64,000 nt of DNA, taken from contig NZ_NQKI01000001.1 in assembly GCF_002269125.1 (NCBI RefSeq), positions 186,001 through 250,000 on the forward strand. Reading direction: 5' to 3'. Shown in pieces: positions 9,262 through 18,628 of this stretch (position 1 is its first letter; the number at the start of each line of letters is the position of its first letter). This DNA is from Pseudomonas lundensis. GTDB taxonomy: Bacteria > Pseudomonadota > Gammaproteobacteria > Pseudomonadales > Pseudomonadaceae. Made by a program: the position numbers and the translations under genes. Under the pieces are notes generated by a model. The model saw only the letters and a list, made by a program, of their open reading frames with translations, did no database searches and was not told the DNA's origin.

Positions 9262-10227
9262 TTAGAGGGCGTTGGCCACAGCGGCCGGGGGCGTCCAGAT
9301 CACGTCTTTGACCACCAGCGGCTTGGGAATCAGCTTGAGCTGGTGAAACGTGTCCGCAATTTTTTGCTGCGCATTGACCACTTCCGGGGTCAGAAACTGC
9401 GCGCCATAGCCTTGGCGCTTGACGGCCGTCAGCGTGATTTCAGGCGACAACCCCAACAGCGGCGCTACTTGTTGAGTCACCTCTTCAGGGTTGGCCTTGG
9501 CCCAGTCCCCGATGTTGCGCACCTCATTCACCAACACTTCGATCACCTTGGGGTGCTGTTCGGCGTAGGGCTTGGTGGCCAGATAGAACTGATGGTTGTC
9601 CGCAATACCGCTGGCATCGCGCAACGTGCGGGCTTGCAACTGTTGCTCGGCCGCTGCCTGGTACGGGTCCCAGATTACCCAGGCATCGACACTGCCGCGC
9701 TCGAACGCGGCACGCGCATCCGCCGGGGGCAGAAAGACCGTCTGGATGTCGGTGTAATGAAGGCCTGCGTCTTCCAGTGCCCGTACCAACAGGTAGTGGA
9801 CGTTAGAGCCTTTGTTGAGCACGACTTTTTTGCCCTTGAGGTCTTTCACCGAGGTGATTGGTGAATCCTTGGGCACCAGAATCGCTTCACTGGTGGGGGC
9901 CGGGGGCTCGTAGGCGACATACAGCAGATCGGCGCCCGCGGCCTGGGCAAACACGGGTGGCGTTTCGCCCGTCACGCCAAAGTCGATCGACCCGACGTTC
10001 AAGCCTTCCAGCAATTGCGGGCCGCCGGGGAATTCAGTCCATTGAACGTCAACGCCTTGTTCGGCCAGACGCTTTTCCAGCGTGCCTTTGGCCTTGAGCA
10101 GCATCAGCGTGCCGTATTTCTGATAGCCAATGCGCAGGGCATCCGCTTGAGCTTCCAACACAACGCCGAAGGACACAGCCGCAGCAAACAGTGCGACCAG
10201 ACCTCGACGCAAAATGACAGGGCGCAT
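9262..10227 (-). CDS. ssuA: sulfonate ABC transporter periplasmic binding protein SsuA
   Basis: A 321-residue protein with a signal peptide (about residues 1-28, ending at an A-x-A-type site), then the two-lobed NMT1/Ssu binding fold: '[18 protein letters not shown]' at the start of lobe one, '[20 protein letters not shown]', and '[13 protein letters not shown]' in the hinge region. It captures sulfonates in the periplasm for SsuBC. AAGGAGAG precedes the ATG. The 87-base gap to ssuE shows no terminator, so one transcript is likely. Confidence 0.93.
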   Translation of the reverse strand: MRPVILRRGLVALFAAAVSFGVVLEAQADALRIGYQKYGTLMLLKAKGTLEKRLAEQGVDVQWTEFPGGPQLLEGLNVGSIDFGVTGETPPVFAQAAGADLLYVAYEPPAPTSEAILVPKDSPITSVKDLKGKKVVLNKGSNVHYLLVRALEDAGLHYTDIQTVFLPPADARAAFERGSVDAWVIWDPYQAAAEQQLQARTLRDASGIADNHQFYLATKPYAEQHPKVIEVLVNEVRNIGDWAKANPEEVTQQVAPLLGLSPEITLTAVKRQGYGAQFLTPEVVNAQQKIADTFHQLKLIPKPLVVKDVIWTPPAAVANAL

Positions 10228-10314
10228 GGCGCTCTCCTTTTGTTTTTCGAGATTCAGATAGCACCTGCCGAGCCGTTAGCGGATCAGTAAGGTGGGACTA
10301 CATAAGAGGGTGTT

Positions 10315-10908
10315 TCAAATGCTCCAGCGAGCCGTCACCAGGCGCTCGTTGAGGATGTTCGGGTCCAGCGGTTTAGGGCGACGCGCCAGCGCGGAGTAAA
10401 ACTGCTCCAGCGACTCGTTCAGCCGTTGTTCCAGCACGGGTGCCAACTGCGGCTGGGCGCTGCCTTCGCCGTAAGCAATCTGGCTGTCATCGGCAAAAAT
10501 GCCGTGCAGCATTTCCTGTGCCTTGAGCGCCGACAGCACGGGCTTGAGCGCGTAATCCACGGCCAGCATGTGAGCGATGCTGCCCCCCGTGGCAATCGGC
10601 AATACCACTTTGTGGCTCAGCGCCCGCTCAGGCAGCAAATCGAGCACAGTTTTCAAGGCACCGCTGAAAGACGCCTTGTACACCGGCGTCGCGATGACCA
10701 GCCCGTCGGCGTTTTCGATCTGTTGCAACAAGTCGATGATCTTGGGGCTATCGAATCGCGCATGCAGCAAATCTTCAGCCGGAAAATCACGCACCTGATA
10801 GCTCACCACTTTGACGCCTTGCTGGTTGAGCCAGTGTTTGGCGCGATCCAGCAACACCCCGGAACGGGATCGTTGGCTTGGGCTTCCTCCGAGTGTCACG
10901 ACCAGCAT
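10315..10908 (-). CDS. ssuE: NAD(P)H-dependent FMN reductase SsuE
   Basis: A 197-residue flavodoxin-fold reductase giving FMNH2 to SsuD. It starts with the family's '[14 protein letters not shown]' phosphate-binding loop and has '[20 protein letters not shown]' and '[19 protein letters not shown]', both strongly SsuE-like. Length is normal for the family. It is the first gene of ssuEADCBF. AAGGAA lies about 9 bases before the ATG. Regulation by sulfur limitation is expected from other pseudomonads; upstream DNA is AT-rich with a small palindrome. Confidence 0.93.
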   Translation of the reverse strand: MLVVTLGGSPSQRSRSGVLLDRAKHWLNQQGVKVVSYQVRDFPAEDLLHARFDSPKIIDLLQQIENADGLVIATPVYKASFSGALKTVLDLLPERALSHKVVLPIATGGSIAHMLAVDYALKPVLSALKAQEMLHGIFADDSQIAYGEGSAQPQLAPVLEQRLNESLEQFYSALARRPKPLDPNILNERLVTARWSI

Positions 10909-11221
10909 CTAGAGAATTCCTTGCATGAATGTGTGCAAATCGCCGTCAGCGTTTTCGCTTGGGTAGGCAGACCATAACAGGCGATTTTTATATCCATAAA
11001 TCATATTTATTCATTTGTTTATTCTTTTTAAGCATATATCTGGGCGCCTTTACCGATCCTCACAGGGGATATACCTGCCACCAAGAGAATCGCCTACGCG
11101 CCAGCTGGACAATGACTGTATGTACCACCTATGCGCGTCGCACCTGGCTTAGCGTCCATCACTGGAATGGCCTCCCGTCTTCACCCCCCACGAGGGCCAT
11201 TAACAGCATGGAGTGACGCAT
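10909..11221. other. divergent intergenic region between ssuE and the DUF6543 toxin gene
   Basis: No gene is visible here. It contains an AT-rich island at about 10985-11045 against a GC-richer background. In it, 10996-11001 and 11005-11010 (ATAAAT/ATTTAT) form a 15-bp imperfect palindrome about 90 bases upstream of ssuE, the kind of place where a LysR-type sulfur regulator such as CysB could bind. That assignment is inference. A TGTTATGGT stretch at about 10972-10980 on the minus strand could be an extended -10 for ssuE. Confidence 0.35.
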
Positions 11222-14200
11222 ATGAGTAACACCGACTCGACTGTTTTTTATTCAGAAACCGCCCTCAAAAGCCTGTATGAAATAAGTTTGGATAAGGCAG
11301 TTGAAGACGTTGAAATAACGAGCGATGAGCGTGACATGTACAAGAGAGTGGCCGTGACGCTCGGATCGGAACGCAGCCAAGGACCTGCTCCTGTGTTCGT
11401 AAGCAACATCATGATCAATGGCACCGGACACGACCCCGCCCAGTTAAGAGGCATGTTTGTCGTGTCGTCAGCCCACACTGATAACACCGCTTACTTATTA
11501 TTTACGGTCGCCCACGGGGTGAGTCGATACGACTCCTGGAGCACGCTCAATTTCTACCTCGTTAACAGCCTTCTCGATCAGGCTTCGGACTTATTGCCCT
11601 GTATCCCCTTGCCGCTACGCCATTTAGGGGGGGGCCAATTTTCAGGATCATTTAGCAGACGTCTGATCGCAGACGATGTCTTCGCAACGACCAGCGTTTA
11701 TTACGAATTCGGCATTCAAGCCGACAGTGAATATTTATTGAAGGCGCTTGCTGAGGTCCCTTCACTTCGATCGGTGGCTCGTACTCAGCTTCAAACTGGC
11801 CTGACACAACAATACGAATACTCTAAAAAAAAGCACTCTTTATGCGGCCCTGACCACGGCGGGCCACAGGTGCAGGAGACAAGCCCTGAAGTTGATTATG
11901 TGCTGGCACATTACTGCAAACATTCAGGACGCGAGCAATGGGGCATAGAACTCTCATCCCCTGCGGCCTGCAGTGGTGATGCGCTGATACGAGCCAGTCA
12001 GGATAAAGCCGACATGATCCGCTGGCTGATGGAAATCAAAAAAAACCTGGCCAATGATTTATTCAATGCCATTGAGGCGCACTGGCAACATGGAAAACCT
12101 GACCGCGCTGACCTTGGCAGTTACATAGAACACGCCCTGCGAGACCGCTTCATCAATGAGCTGCTACAGGCCAGGCACCTCGGGTATGTAACGCAGGCAG
12201 AGCTTGTCAGGCTATACCGTTACGCGAATGGTCACAGCGACGATACGTTGGTACTGACCTCTGTGCTTATTGAAACGCCTCAAGACTATTTACTTGAAGT
12301 CGTAGGTTGGTACTGCATTCACCTTGGCGATCAAAATACCAAAGTGTGTGCCATGACTGATGCCGGCTTGCAATGGTTTGACAATACCTCTGAGCTCCTG
12401 GAGTACCTTGAAGAGCGGCTGACGCTCAGAGCACTTAAACACACGGCTGAAGAAGGCCCAGGCACCTTGCCTGACCCCGTGTCCCGGTACATGTTTCATA
12501 GAGACCGGGATCGATTAAATAACCTCACAACACTTAAAGTGCTTTTCATCACACAAACAAGTGGCCTGTATCAAAGACTCCCACAGACCTTACTCAGCAA
12601 GATGCATTCTGACACCACCTATCTAAGCCATTGGTACAGCACTCACTTTTTACCCCCGCTGGGGTTTACGCTCTCAGACGCCGCCAGCCATGTACATGCA
12701 TTACTAGATGACGCGTTGGATATCCGCGCACTCATTAACCCAGCCCTCACCAAACTTAATACGACTCAACGCTGGAGCAGCCAACCCTCAATTGCAGACA
12801 CCGGCATCGACGCAGGCGAATATTTTTTAACCCGGGAAATGAAATCAGGCGACATCATCAAACACACGCTGACCACGCTAAGCGAAGGCATTGATGCATT
12901 TGTAGACACGCTGCCCACTCTGGAATCAGCGGCCTACCACCAGTTGTTTCATGCATGGAGAAAAAAAGAAGGCAGTGAGCTTGACCTGCACAGGATCACG
13001 GTTGAAACCCAAGCAACTGCAGACCGGCCTGCCACGTCACGCTCAATCATTGATACATTGCTGGAACATGTGACCCGCTATCATCAACTCCCTACTGACT
13101 ATCGTGATGTGTCATTTACCGAGCGCATGGATGATACCGCCGCCTCATTCAAGATACCGGAGATCAAAAGTAAAAAACTGTATGACCTTGTGCTGATAGA
13201 AGGAAAACACTTTTACTTAAATACGCTCGCTTATTGTAAAAACAGCTTAACTAACAATAAGAATCCTCAAACGCACCAAAACAGAAAGACAATGGCTAAG
13301 TTTAAAGCCGACTTATTATGGGGAGAAGGCTATCACTACTTCCGTTACAGCACGCAGTTATCGGTGCATGATGCAGGCTGCATCTCAGCACTCAGCGCAC
13401 ATCGCCAGCGCGACCAGCGCCAAACGTATTATTACTTTGCACCTGATGTGTACAGCGTCTCTGTGTATTCACCCGCTCAGGAAATAAGCGCCCTGTTAGC
13501 GGATTGTTTTGTCATCACCGAACACGGTGGCCTTCAATCAGAATGCGCTGGCCACGCCATTTTATGGACCCCAAGCCGAAGATTCGAAGCCTTTCAAAAC
13601 CTCGCGGCATGTCAGCAAGCACTGCGTGCTCGTTTGGCGCACCGGATAGACCATCTTGAATTAACCAACTGCATGCACAGCCTCAACCGGGCGTCTGTCA
13701 GTGCTCAACGGGAAAGACTGCTTATCGAGGAACGTCCGTTATTTGAATTTGAGTTGCTGACGGGCGATTACCTTGAAGACCTCGCCACACAATCACTTGA
13801 TCAACACACCACGGATATTCAACAGACGCTGGCAAACGCCATGGAGTCCAACTATTCCAGTGAAACGTTCAAGAGTGCTATGCAGGCCTACCTTGAGCGC
13901 ATTCGCGCAGGCTTTAATATCCCGGGGTTTTTATTGGAAGTAGAAACGGCCATTTTCCAAAGGAAGCTGCCCGCTGTTTTAAAAGATGCGACAACCCAGG
14001 AACACTATGAATACGCGCTGATTCTGGAGCGTTACCAGGCGGTTTATCAGGGCGAGCAGGATTATTTATACGGTGTGCCGGACTTAACCGGTTTTGCCCG
14101 TAAGGCGCTCAATGAAACCCTGAGCAAAGACTTCCCTCAGCAGGCACTCGACTCGACGCATATCCGCGTGAAAACCCTGGGCCCCTCGTGGATTGTCAAA

Positions 14201-16522
14201 GTGACGACCCCCGCCAGCGAAACGCCTGTTCAAACGTTTAACCTCACGGACTATGTGTTGACCGGACTGGCCGCGCCTCCCGGGAAAATCGAACTCAGCG
14301 CACCTGATGCCACCCCATTGCCCCCTGGGTTGAATGAGCCTTACATCAAAGAGAAATTGCTAGCGCTGGACATACACATTGCCTATCAAACACTGCTCAA
14401 AGACGCGTTAGCCCCTGATCAGCCCGAGTATCAGAAGCGCTTCAAGCTGTTCAGCCAACAGTTACCTGCACAAACGCTCGAAAGTGCATTCATGGGCAAA
14501 CTTTCAGGCGTATTGAGCGAGGCAGCGTACCGCTATGTAGAGCATGTTCTGAGCTTTCCCGACGCCCTGGCGCGACCTCCTTGTCAGGACACCCCGCTTA
14601 TCATCCGCCCCCTGCAACTATGCGCCTCAGACTCAGCGACACCTGACCCTGTCAAAGGGATGTATTTAATCGGCCCCACAGACATAACCCAGGGACCGCT
14701 CATTGTATGGACCACGTACAGTCAGTCCATGATGTTCAAAGAATTCCAAAACGAAGCCGGTTTAATCGCAGCGCTCACAACCCATGAATCGCTTCAGGCA
14801 GAAGTGTTAAAGCGAGTGCCTCAATATGAACGCAGCAAGTATGAGAATGGGGGCTTCAGTAATCCTCACGTCACCTTCATCACACGTTTTATTCCCAGTC
14901 TCGATCTGATTGCGCAAGGGCCGGTCAGTCTTTCAAACGCCCCGATTCTGGAAAATTATCTGCCTCGGCTCTACCGTGAAAATCTGGATTTCCTGTTGGC
15001 AATGGCCGCAACACCCACTGGCATTGTCGAGACGTCCGATGCGGAGTGGTTCAATCAACTCATTTCGTTGGGAATGTCTACCGTACTGCCGTCTTACGTA
15101 CCGGCCAGATTGAGCATTCCTGTCATGATTTTGCAAACGTTCGGGCTGGTGAGGGAAGCCATTAAAGCAGGCGAGCAGGGGTATTGGGGTCAGGCCATCA
15201 GTGAATTCGTTATTGCGTTCATGTTGGTTGCATCTGAGGTCTACACGCGCTCCAGGAAACCAACGGGTACGCCCTGGGTTTCACCTTTTGTCCCGCCTCT
15301 TGTCAGCGGCCCCGAAGACAGAATAACCGCTGCATTAAGCATTGCCCGTTACAGCAGTGAACAGATCTCATTGTTGGACCCCTACATTGACCACACCGTC
15401 TCATTGAAGGATTTAAGCCTTGACCGGACGACCGGGGTTTATCAAAACACAACGTCGAACAATCACTATATTGTCATGAGGGGTAAGGTGTACCCGGTCA
15501 ACTTAATTGCCCAGCGCTGGCGAATCAAGATTGACGCGCAGCGCGAAGGCCCCGCGCTAAAACTCAACTCGTTACAACGCTGGGAATTGGACCTGCGAGA
15601 ACCCCTATTGGGTGGCGGACCGGTATTCTCGCGAGTACATGAACCCATTGGTGACAGCAGCTTTCCTATTGAAATTGTCGGCATGCCGCTGATGTTTGCC
15701 TTGCGCCCTGATAAAGCCGCCGCGATTGTGTTAGCCCACGAAACAGCGGTCAGTTATTTAACTGAAGCGTCCAAAGTATTAAAACAAATCGACAGAGACA
15801 ACCGTCAATACGCACCGTTGGCCCAATGGTTAAAAAATCACCTGGGCATAAATAATTTGCGCCATGCCCACATTGATAAACTCGCCTCTGCAGTGTCCGC
15901 CATTCTTGGCCGCCTATTGAAACGGTCCATGAACCCTCTTACTTCATTGCGGTATGTCTCGGGGAAGCAATCGTCTCGCGAGAGCCTGCGCGTCGCCTTT
16001 GTTCATCGGCAGGACGAGGTGAAATACATCTATTTAGATGACAACTTCTTTCAACCGGTTATCTCCCCCTACGGGCCCGACCCTTTAACGGGCATTAAAA
16101 AAACCATCCCGCCTTTTAACATTGATAATCACTGGCGCGCGGTCACGCTTATCCATGAAGTGTCACATCAAGTCGTTAACACAGAAGACATCGCTTACTT
16201 AAACTCTAGTTTCCCCTACCCTGAACTGTTTGAATCACGCACTGCCAATGAGCGTGCCATCTTTAATATCATCTACGACCTGCACAATAAAACGCTGTCT
16301 AATTCGACACCGCGCAATGAGTTGTTCAGTCAAATCACAGATTCGGGGACAAACAGCATTCTCAAACAAACCGGTAAGGCGACGCTGGACCAAGCCAGGG
16401 ATGAGTTCATCACTAACCCGACCCAAAGGGTGAATATTATCCTCTCGAATGCGGACTCATTAGCAATGATCATCGCCCGGTTGGGCGGAAAGATAGATCA
16501 ATATGTGCCCGTTAATCCTTGA
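11222..16522 (+). CDS. giant DUF6543 (dermonecrotic toxin-like) protein with C-terminal aspzincin-like metalloprotease domain
   Basis: A 1766-residue protein without signal peptide. Residues ~400-1350 resemble the DUF6543 architecture common in large Pseudomonas toxins: 'YLSHWYSTHFLPPLGFTLSD', 'GHAILWTPSRRFEAFQNL' and 'PAVLKDATTQEHYEYALILE'. A hydrophobic stretch near residues 1290-1345 could insert in membranes. The C-terminus has HEVSH at 1645-1649 (HExxH), then 'NTEDIAY' with Asp1656, and 'NADS' at 1743-1746. This order resembles the M35/aspzincin pattern HExxH...GTxDxxYG...NADS, so a zinc endopeptidase is inferred. The ATG at 11222 has GGAG 8 bases upstream; a GTG three codons earlier overlaps that site. 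Base composition is visibly AT-richer than its neighbours, suggesting transfer. No chaperone, secretion or immunity gene is adjacent. Confidence 0.8.
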   Translation: MSNTDSTVFYSETALKSLYEISLDKAVEDVEITSDERDMYKRVAVTLGSERSQGPAPVFVSNIMINGTGHDPAQLRGMFVVSSAHTDNTAYLLFTVAHGVSRYDSWSTLNFYLVNSLLDQASDLLPCIPLPLRHLGGGQFSGSFSRRLIADDVFATTSVYYEFGIQADSEYLLKALAEVPSLRSVARTQLQTGLTQQYEYSKKKHSLCGPDHGGPQVQETSPEVDYVLAHYCKHSGREQWGIELSSPAACSGDALIRASQDKADMIRWLMEIKKNLANDLFNAIEAHWQHGKPDRADLGSYIEHALRDRFINELLQARHLGYVTQAELVRLYRYANGHSDDTLVLTSVLIETPQDYLLEVVGWYCIHLGDQNTKVCAMTDAGLQWFDNTSELLEYLEERLTLRALKHTAEEGPGTLPDPVSRYMFHRDRDRLNNLTTLKVLFITQTSGLYQRLPQTLLSKMHSDTTYLSHWYSTHFLPPLGFTLSDAASHVHALLDDALDIRALINPALTKLNTTQRWSSQPSIADTGIDAGEYFLTREMKSGDIIKHTLTTLSEGIDAFVDTLPTLESAAYHQLFHAWRKKEGSELDLHRITVETQATADRPATSRSIIDTLLEHVTRYHQLPTDYRDVSFTERMDDTAASFKIPEIKSKKLYDLVLIEGKHFYLNTLAYCKNSLTNNKNPQTHQNRKTMAKFKADLLWGEGYHYFRYSTQLSVHDAGCISALSAHRQRDQRQTYYYFAPDVYSVSVYSPAQEISALLADCFVITEHGGLQSECAGHAILWTPSRRFEAFQNLAACQQALRARLAHRIDHLELTNCMHSLNRASVSAQRERLLIEERPLFEFELLTGDYLEDLATQSLDQHTTDIQQTLANAMESNYSSETFKSAMQAYLERIRAGFNIPGFLLEVETAIFQRKLPAVLKDATTQEHYEYALILERYQAVYQGEQDYLYGVPDLTGFARKALNETLSKDFPQQALDSTHIRVKTLGPSWIVKVTTPASETPVQTFNLTDYVLTGLAAPPGKIELSAPDATPLPPGLNEPYIKEKLLALDIHIAYQTLLKDALAPDQPEYQKRFKLFSQQLPAQTLESAFMGKLSGVLSEAAYRYVEHVLSFPDALARPPCQDTPLIIRPLQLCASDSATPDPVKGMYLIGPTDITQGPLIVWTTYSQSMMFKEFQNEAGLIAALTTHESLQAEVLKRVPQYERSKYENGGFSNPHVTFITRFIPSLDLIAQGPVSLSNAPILENYLPRLYRENLDFLLAMAATPTGIVETSDAEWFNQLISLGMSTVLPSYVPARLSIPVMILQTFGLVREAIKAGEQGYWGQAISEFVIAFMLVASEVYTRSRKPTGTPWVSPFVPPLVSGPEDRITAALSIARYSSEQISLLDPYIDHTVSLKDLSLDRTTGVYQNTTSNNHYIVMRGKVYPVNLIAQRWRIKIDAQREGPALKLNSLQRWELDLREPLLGGGPVFSRVHEPIGDSSFPIEIVGMPLMFALRPDKAAAIVLAHETAVSYLTEASKVLKQIDRDNRQYAPLAQWLKNHLGINNLRHAHIDKLASAVSAILGRLLKRSMNPLTSLRYVSGKQSSRESLRVAFVHRQDEVKYIYLDDNFFQPVISPYGPDPLTGIKKTIPPFNIDNHWRAVTLIHEVSHQVVNTEDIAYLNSSFPYPELFESRTANERAIFNIIYDLHNKTLSNSTPRNELFSQITDSGTNSILKQTGKATLDQARDEFITNPTQRVNIILSNADSLAMIIARLGGKIDQYVPVNP

Positions 16523-16731
16523 GCCGCTGGTTGTCACGGGTCTTGCCCCCTCAGTGACCCAGAAAGAACAACGCGCGATGTTTGTAGGTCTGTATCGAAT
16601 ATTAAAAACTGTTTCATTGGACGCGCCAAAGCACCGGGTCCACTCTGGGCTCAGGTTTAGGCAAGGGGAGCGGCAGGGAGCTGCGACTATTCATGTGTTG
16701 CGAATTGATCGCTTTGGTCTTCGGTAAACAC

Positions 16732-16756
16732 CCTGCCCGGCATTGCGCCGGGCAGG
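16732..16756. terminator. terminator between toxin gene and oprD
   Basis: A perfect 10-bp GC-rich stem (16732-16741 with 16747-16756), loop of 5, followed on the plus strand by ATTTTTC. It ends plus-strand transcription from the toxin gene and probably also the convergent porin gene. The 16523-16731 stretch before it shows no gene. Confidence 0.75.
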
Positions 16757-16785
16757 ATTTTTCTTACCTTTGCGCTACGCCCGAA

Positions 16786-18132
16786 TTACAGCAACGGGAT
16801 CGAGTAGCTGACGATCAAACGGTTTTCGTCCTGATCGCGCTGGTTGGCAATGTCGTTACGCCACATGGCGTTTTTCCACATCAAGCCGAGATTTTTCAAC
16901 GGCCCTTCCTGCACGACGTAAGCCACTGTGATGTCACGTTCCCACTCGCTGGCACCATTGCTGGTTTGGCCACTTTTGCCGTAGGTATCAATGTTATCGC
17001 CACGCAGGTAAACAGCGCCTGCAGTCAGGCCAGGCACACCCAGCTTGGCAAAGTCGTACGAGTAGCGTGCTTGCCAGGTGCGCTCGCCAGCACGGGCGAA
17101 CTTGGAAATTTGCATGTCAGTGGTCAGGTAAGCCGAAGAGCCATCACCCTGGTTCAGCCAAGGGAAGTCGCTGCTGCCGTTGCTCACCTGATAGCCGCCA
17201 CCGAAGGTGTGACCTTCAACGGTGTACAGGAACAGGCCGCTGTACAGGTTGTTGGAAACCTTGCCTTTACCGTTCTTCGACACGCTGTTGGCGTAGTCAC
17301 CGTTACTGAAGTAAGCAGGGTCGTACGCATTTTTACCGTCATCACGGCTGTTGAAGTAGCGCAGGTCAGTTTTCAACACGCCCGGGCCGATCGACCAGTT
17401 GTGTACCAGACCGAGGAAGTTCTGTTTGTAGAACTTGTCCAGGTTGCCGTAGTAGTACTGCAGCAACAGGTCTTTGGTGACTTTGTAATCGCCGCCAGCG
17501 TAGATGAACTTATTGCTGTTGGCAGTGCGAGCGCTTGCACCACCAATCGACATCTGTTCGTTGTTGCTGGAGTTACGGCCTTTAACGTGCTCGATCTGAC
17601 CACCGATCAGGGTCAGGTCCTTGAACTCGTTGGAGGTGATCTGGCCACCTTCAAAGGTCTGAGGCAACAGACGACCATCGTTATAGGAGATGACCGGCAG
17701 TTTCGGCATCAAGGTGCCGTAACGCAGTTCGGTCTGGGAAATTTTGGCTTTGGCGGTCAGGCCCAGGCTGGAAAATTCATTCACAGCATCGCCATTGGAC
17801 TTGCTTGGGAAAACGGTGCCGCCGTATGAACCTACGCCGTTTGTACCGCCACCCGAATCCAGACGCACACCCAGCAGCCCGATGGCATCAATACCGAAAC
17901 CGACGGTACCTTGGGTGAAGCCCGAGGTGTAGTCCAGCTGGAAGCCTTGGCCCCACTCTTCTTGTTTATTCTGAGCGCCAGCGGCCTTGGTGCCTGAGTC
18001 GCGGTTATCCGTATTGATGTAGAAGTTACGCAGTTTCAGCGTTGCCTTGCTGTCTTCGATGAAGCCGGCAGCGTTCGCTTGTTGTGCCAACAAACCTACG
18101 GCCACAGCCACGGCCAAGGTGGACTTGTTCAT
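16786..18132 (-). CDS. OprD-family outer membrane porin
   Basis: A 448-residue protein with a 21-residue signal peptide (cut after 'ANA') and an 18-strand-type OprD barrel. Family marks include 'GFIEDSKATLKLRNFYIN' at the mature start, 'EWGQGFQLDYTSGFT', the 'GTLMPKLPVISYNDGRLLPQ' loop and the closing 'DENRLIVSYSIPLL'. OprD-type porins pass specific small solutes such as amino acids, peptides or carboxylates. It is divergent from tauABCD and near ssu, so a sulfonate or organosulfur solute is possible, but the sequence does not prove it. AAAGGAG precedes the ATG. Confidence 0.9.
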   Translation of the reverse strand: MNKSTLAVAVAVGLLAQQANAAGFIEDSKATLKLRNFYINTDNRDSGTKAAGAQNKQEEWGQGFQLDYTSGFTQGTVGFGIDAIGLLGVRLDSGGGTNGVGSYGGTVFPSKSNGDAVNEFSSLGLTAKAKISQTELRYGTLMPKLPVISYNDGRLLPQTFEGGQITSNEFKDLTLIGGQIEHVKGRNSSNNEQMSIGGASARTANSNKFIYAGGDYKVTKDLLLQYYYGNLDKFYKQNFLGLVHNWSIGPGVLKTDLRYFNSRDDGKNAYDPAYFSNGDYANSVSKNGKGKVSNNLYSGLFLYTVEGHTFGGGYQVSNGSSDFPWLNQGDGSSAYLTTDMQISKFARAGERTWQARYSYDFAKLGVPGLTAGAVYLRGDNIDTYGKSGQTSNGASEWERDITVAYVVQEGPLKNLGLMWKNAMWRNDIANQRDQDENRLIVSYSIPLL

Positions 18133-18208
18133 TGTCTTGCTCCTTTGCTTTTCTAATTTTTGTAGTTCTTTAGCCCGAGATCTGACGCCTCGGTGCTACA
18201 GATGCGCG

Positions 18209-18238
18209 ATTAGCGCCAGACAGTGACTGACAAGTCAA
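18209..18238 (-). promoter_or_regulatory. possible sigma-70 promoter of the OprD-type porin
   Basis: On the minus strand TTGACT (18233-18238) is followed after 18 bases by GCTAAT (18209-18214), about 77 bases before the porin ATG. The -35 matches 5 of 6 and the -10 matches 4 of 6 consensus bases. Confidence 0.4.
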
Positions 18239-18283
18239 TCGTAACTTTTCGTGTCTACGACCTTTGTCTAGTCTTCTGCGATT

Positions 18284-18378
18284 TGTGCGTAGGGTAATGG
18301 CTTTCTGTTAAACCCAAAAAGAATTATTTCTGAAATTCTCAGATCAAACAGCTATATAAGCGACTTTTCCTACGCACA
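18284..18378. repeat. 10-bp perfect inverted repeat pair in the porin/tau control region
   Basis: TGTGCGTAGG at 18284-18293 is matched by its exact reverse complement at 18369-18378, 75 bases apart. The arms bracket a TCTGA-N5-TCAGA palindrome and a TATATAAG stretch that could be a promoter. The layout suits a regulator binding at two sites and looping DNA. Confidence 0.45.
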
Positions 18379-18628
18379 GGTGAAGGGATGCTATCGGCCT
18401 TTGGTCTAATTTCTAAATAGATATTTATGAAATTTTTAAGTCGGTTTTCATCTAAGGCGACGAGCGGGTCAGTGCCCCGTGTAAAAACCGGATCAGTTTT
18501 ATTGGACGCCCTGAAGGCGGCAGGAAGAACTTCATAAGCTAATGCTTAAAAGTTATTTATTTAGCCATTCTTAGATCATTTAACCTCGCTTTCTGCCGAT
18601 ATCCGGCCGCCTGTCGAGGAGCTTCATC

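Larger units (their letters stand above)
18133..18628. other. 496-base divergent control region between oprD-type porin and tauA
   Basis: No gene is seen. The region is AT-rich and full of symmetry: a possible sigma-70 promoter for the porin (18209-18238), a 15-bp palindrome at 18329-18343 (TCTGA-N5-TCAGA), a 10-bp inverted repeat with arms at 18284-18293 and 18369-18378, and TAAGC-N4-GCTTA at 18535-18548 about 80 bases before tauA. LysR-type (CysB-like) control would fit these spaced palindromes. This is inference. Confidence 0.4.

Noticed and set aside
16523..16731. Possible immunity gene after the DUF6543 toxin
   Set aside because: No open frame with a start, ribosome-binding site and coding character fits in this gap on either strand.
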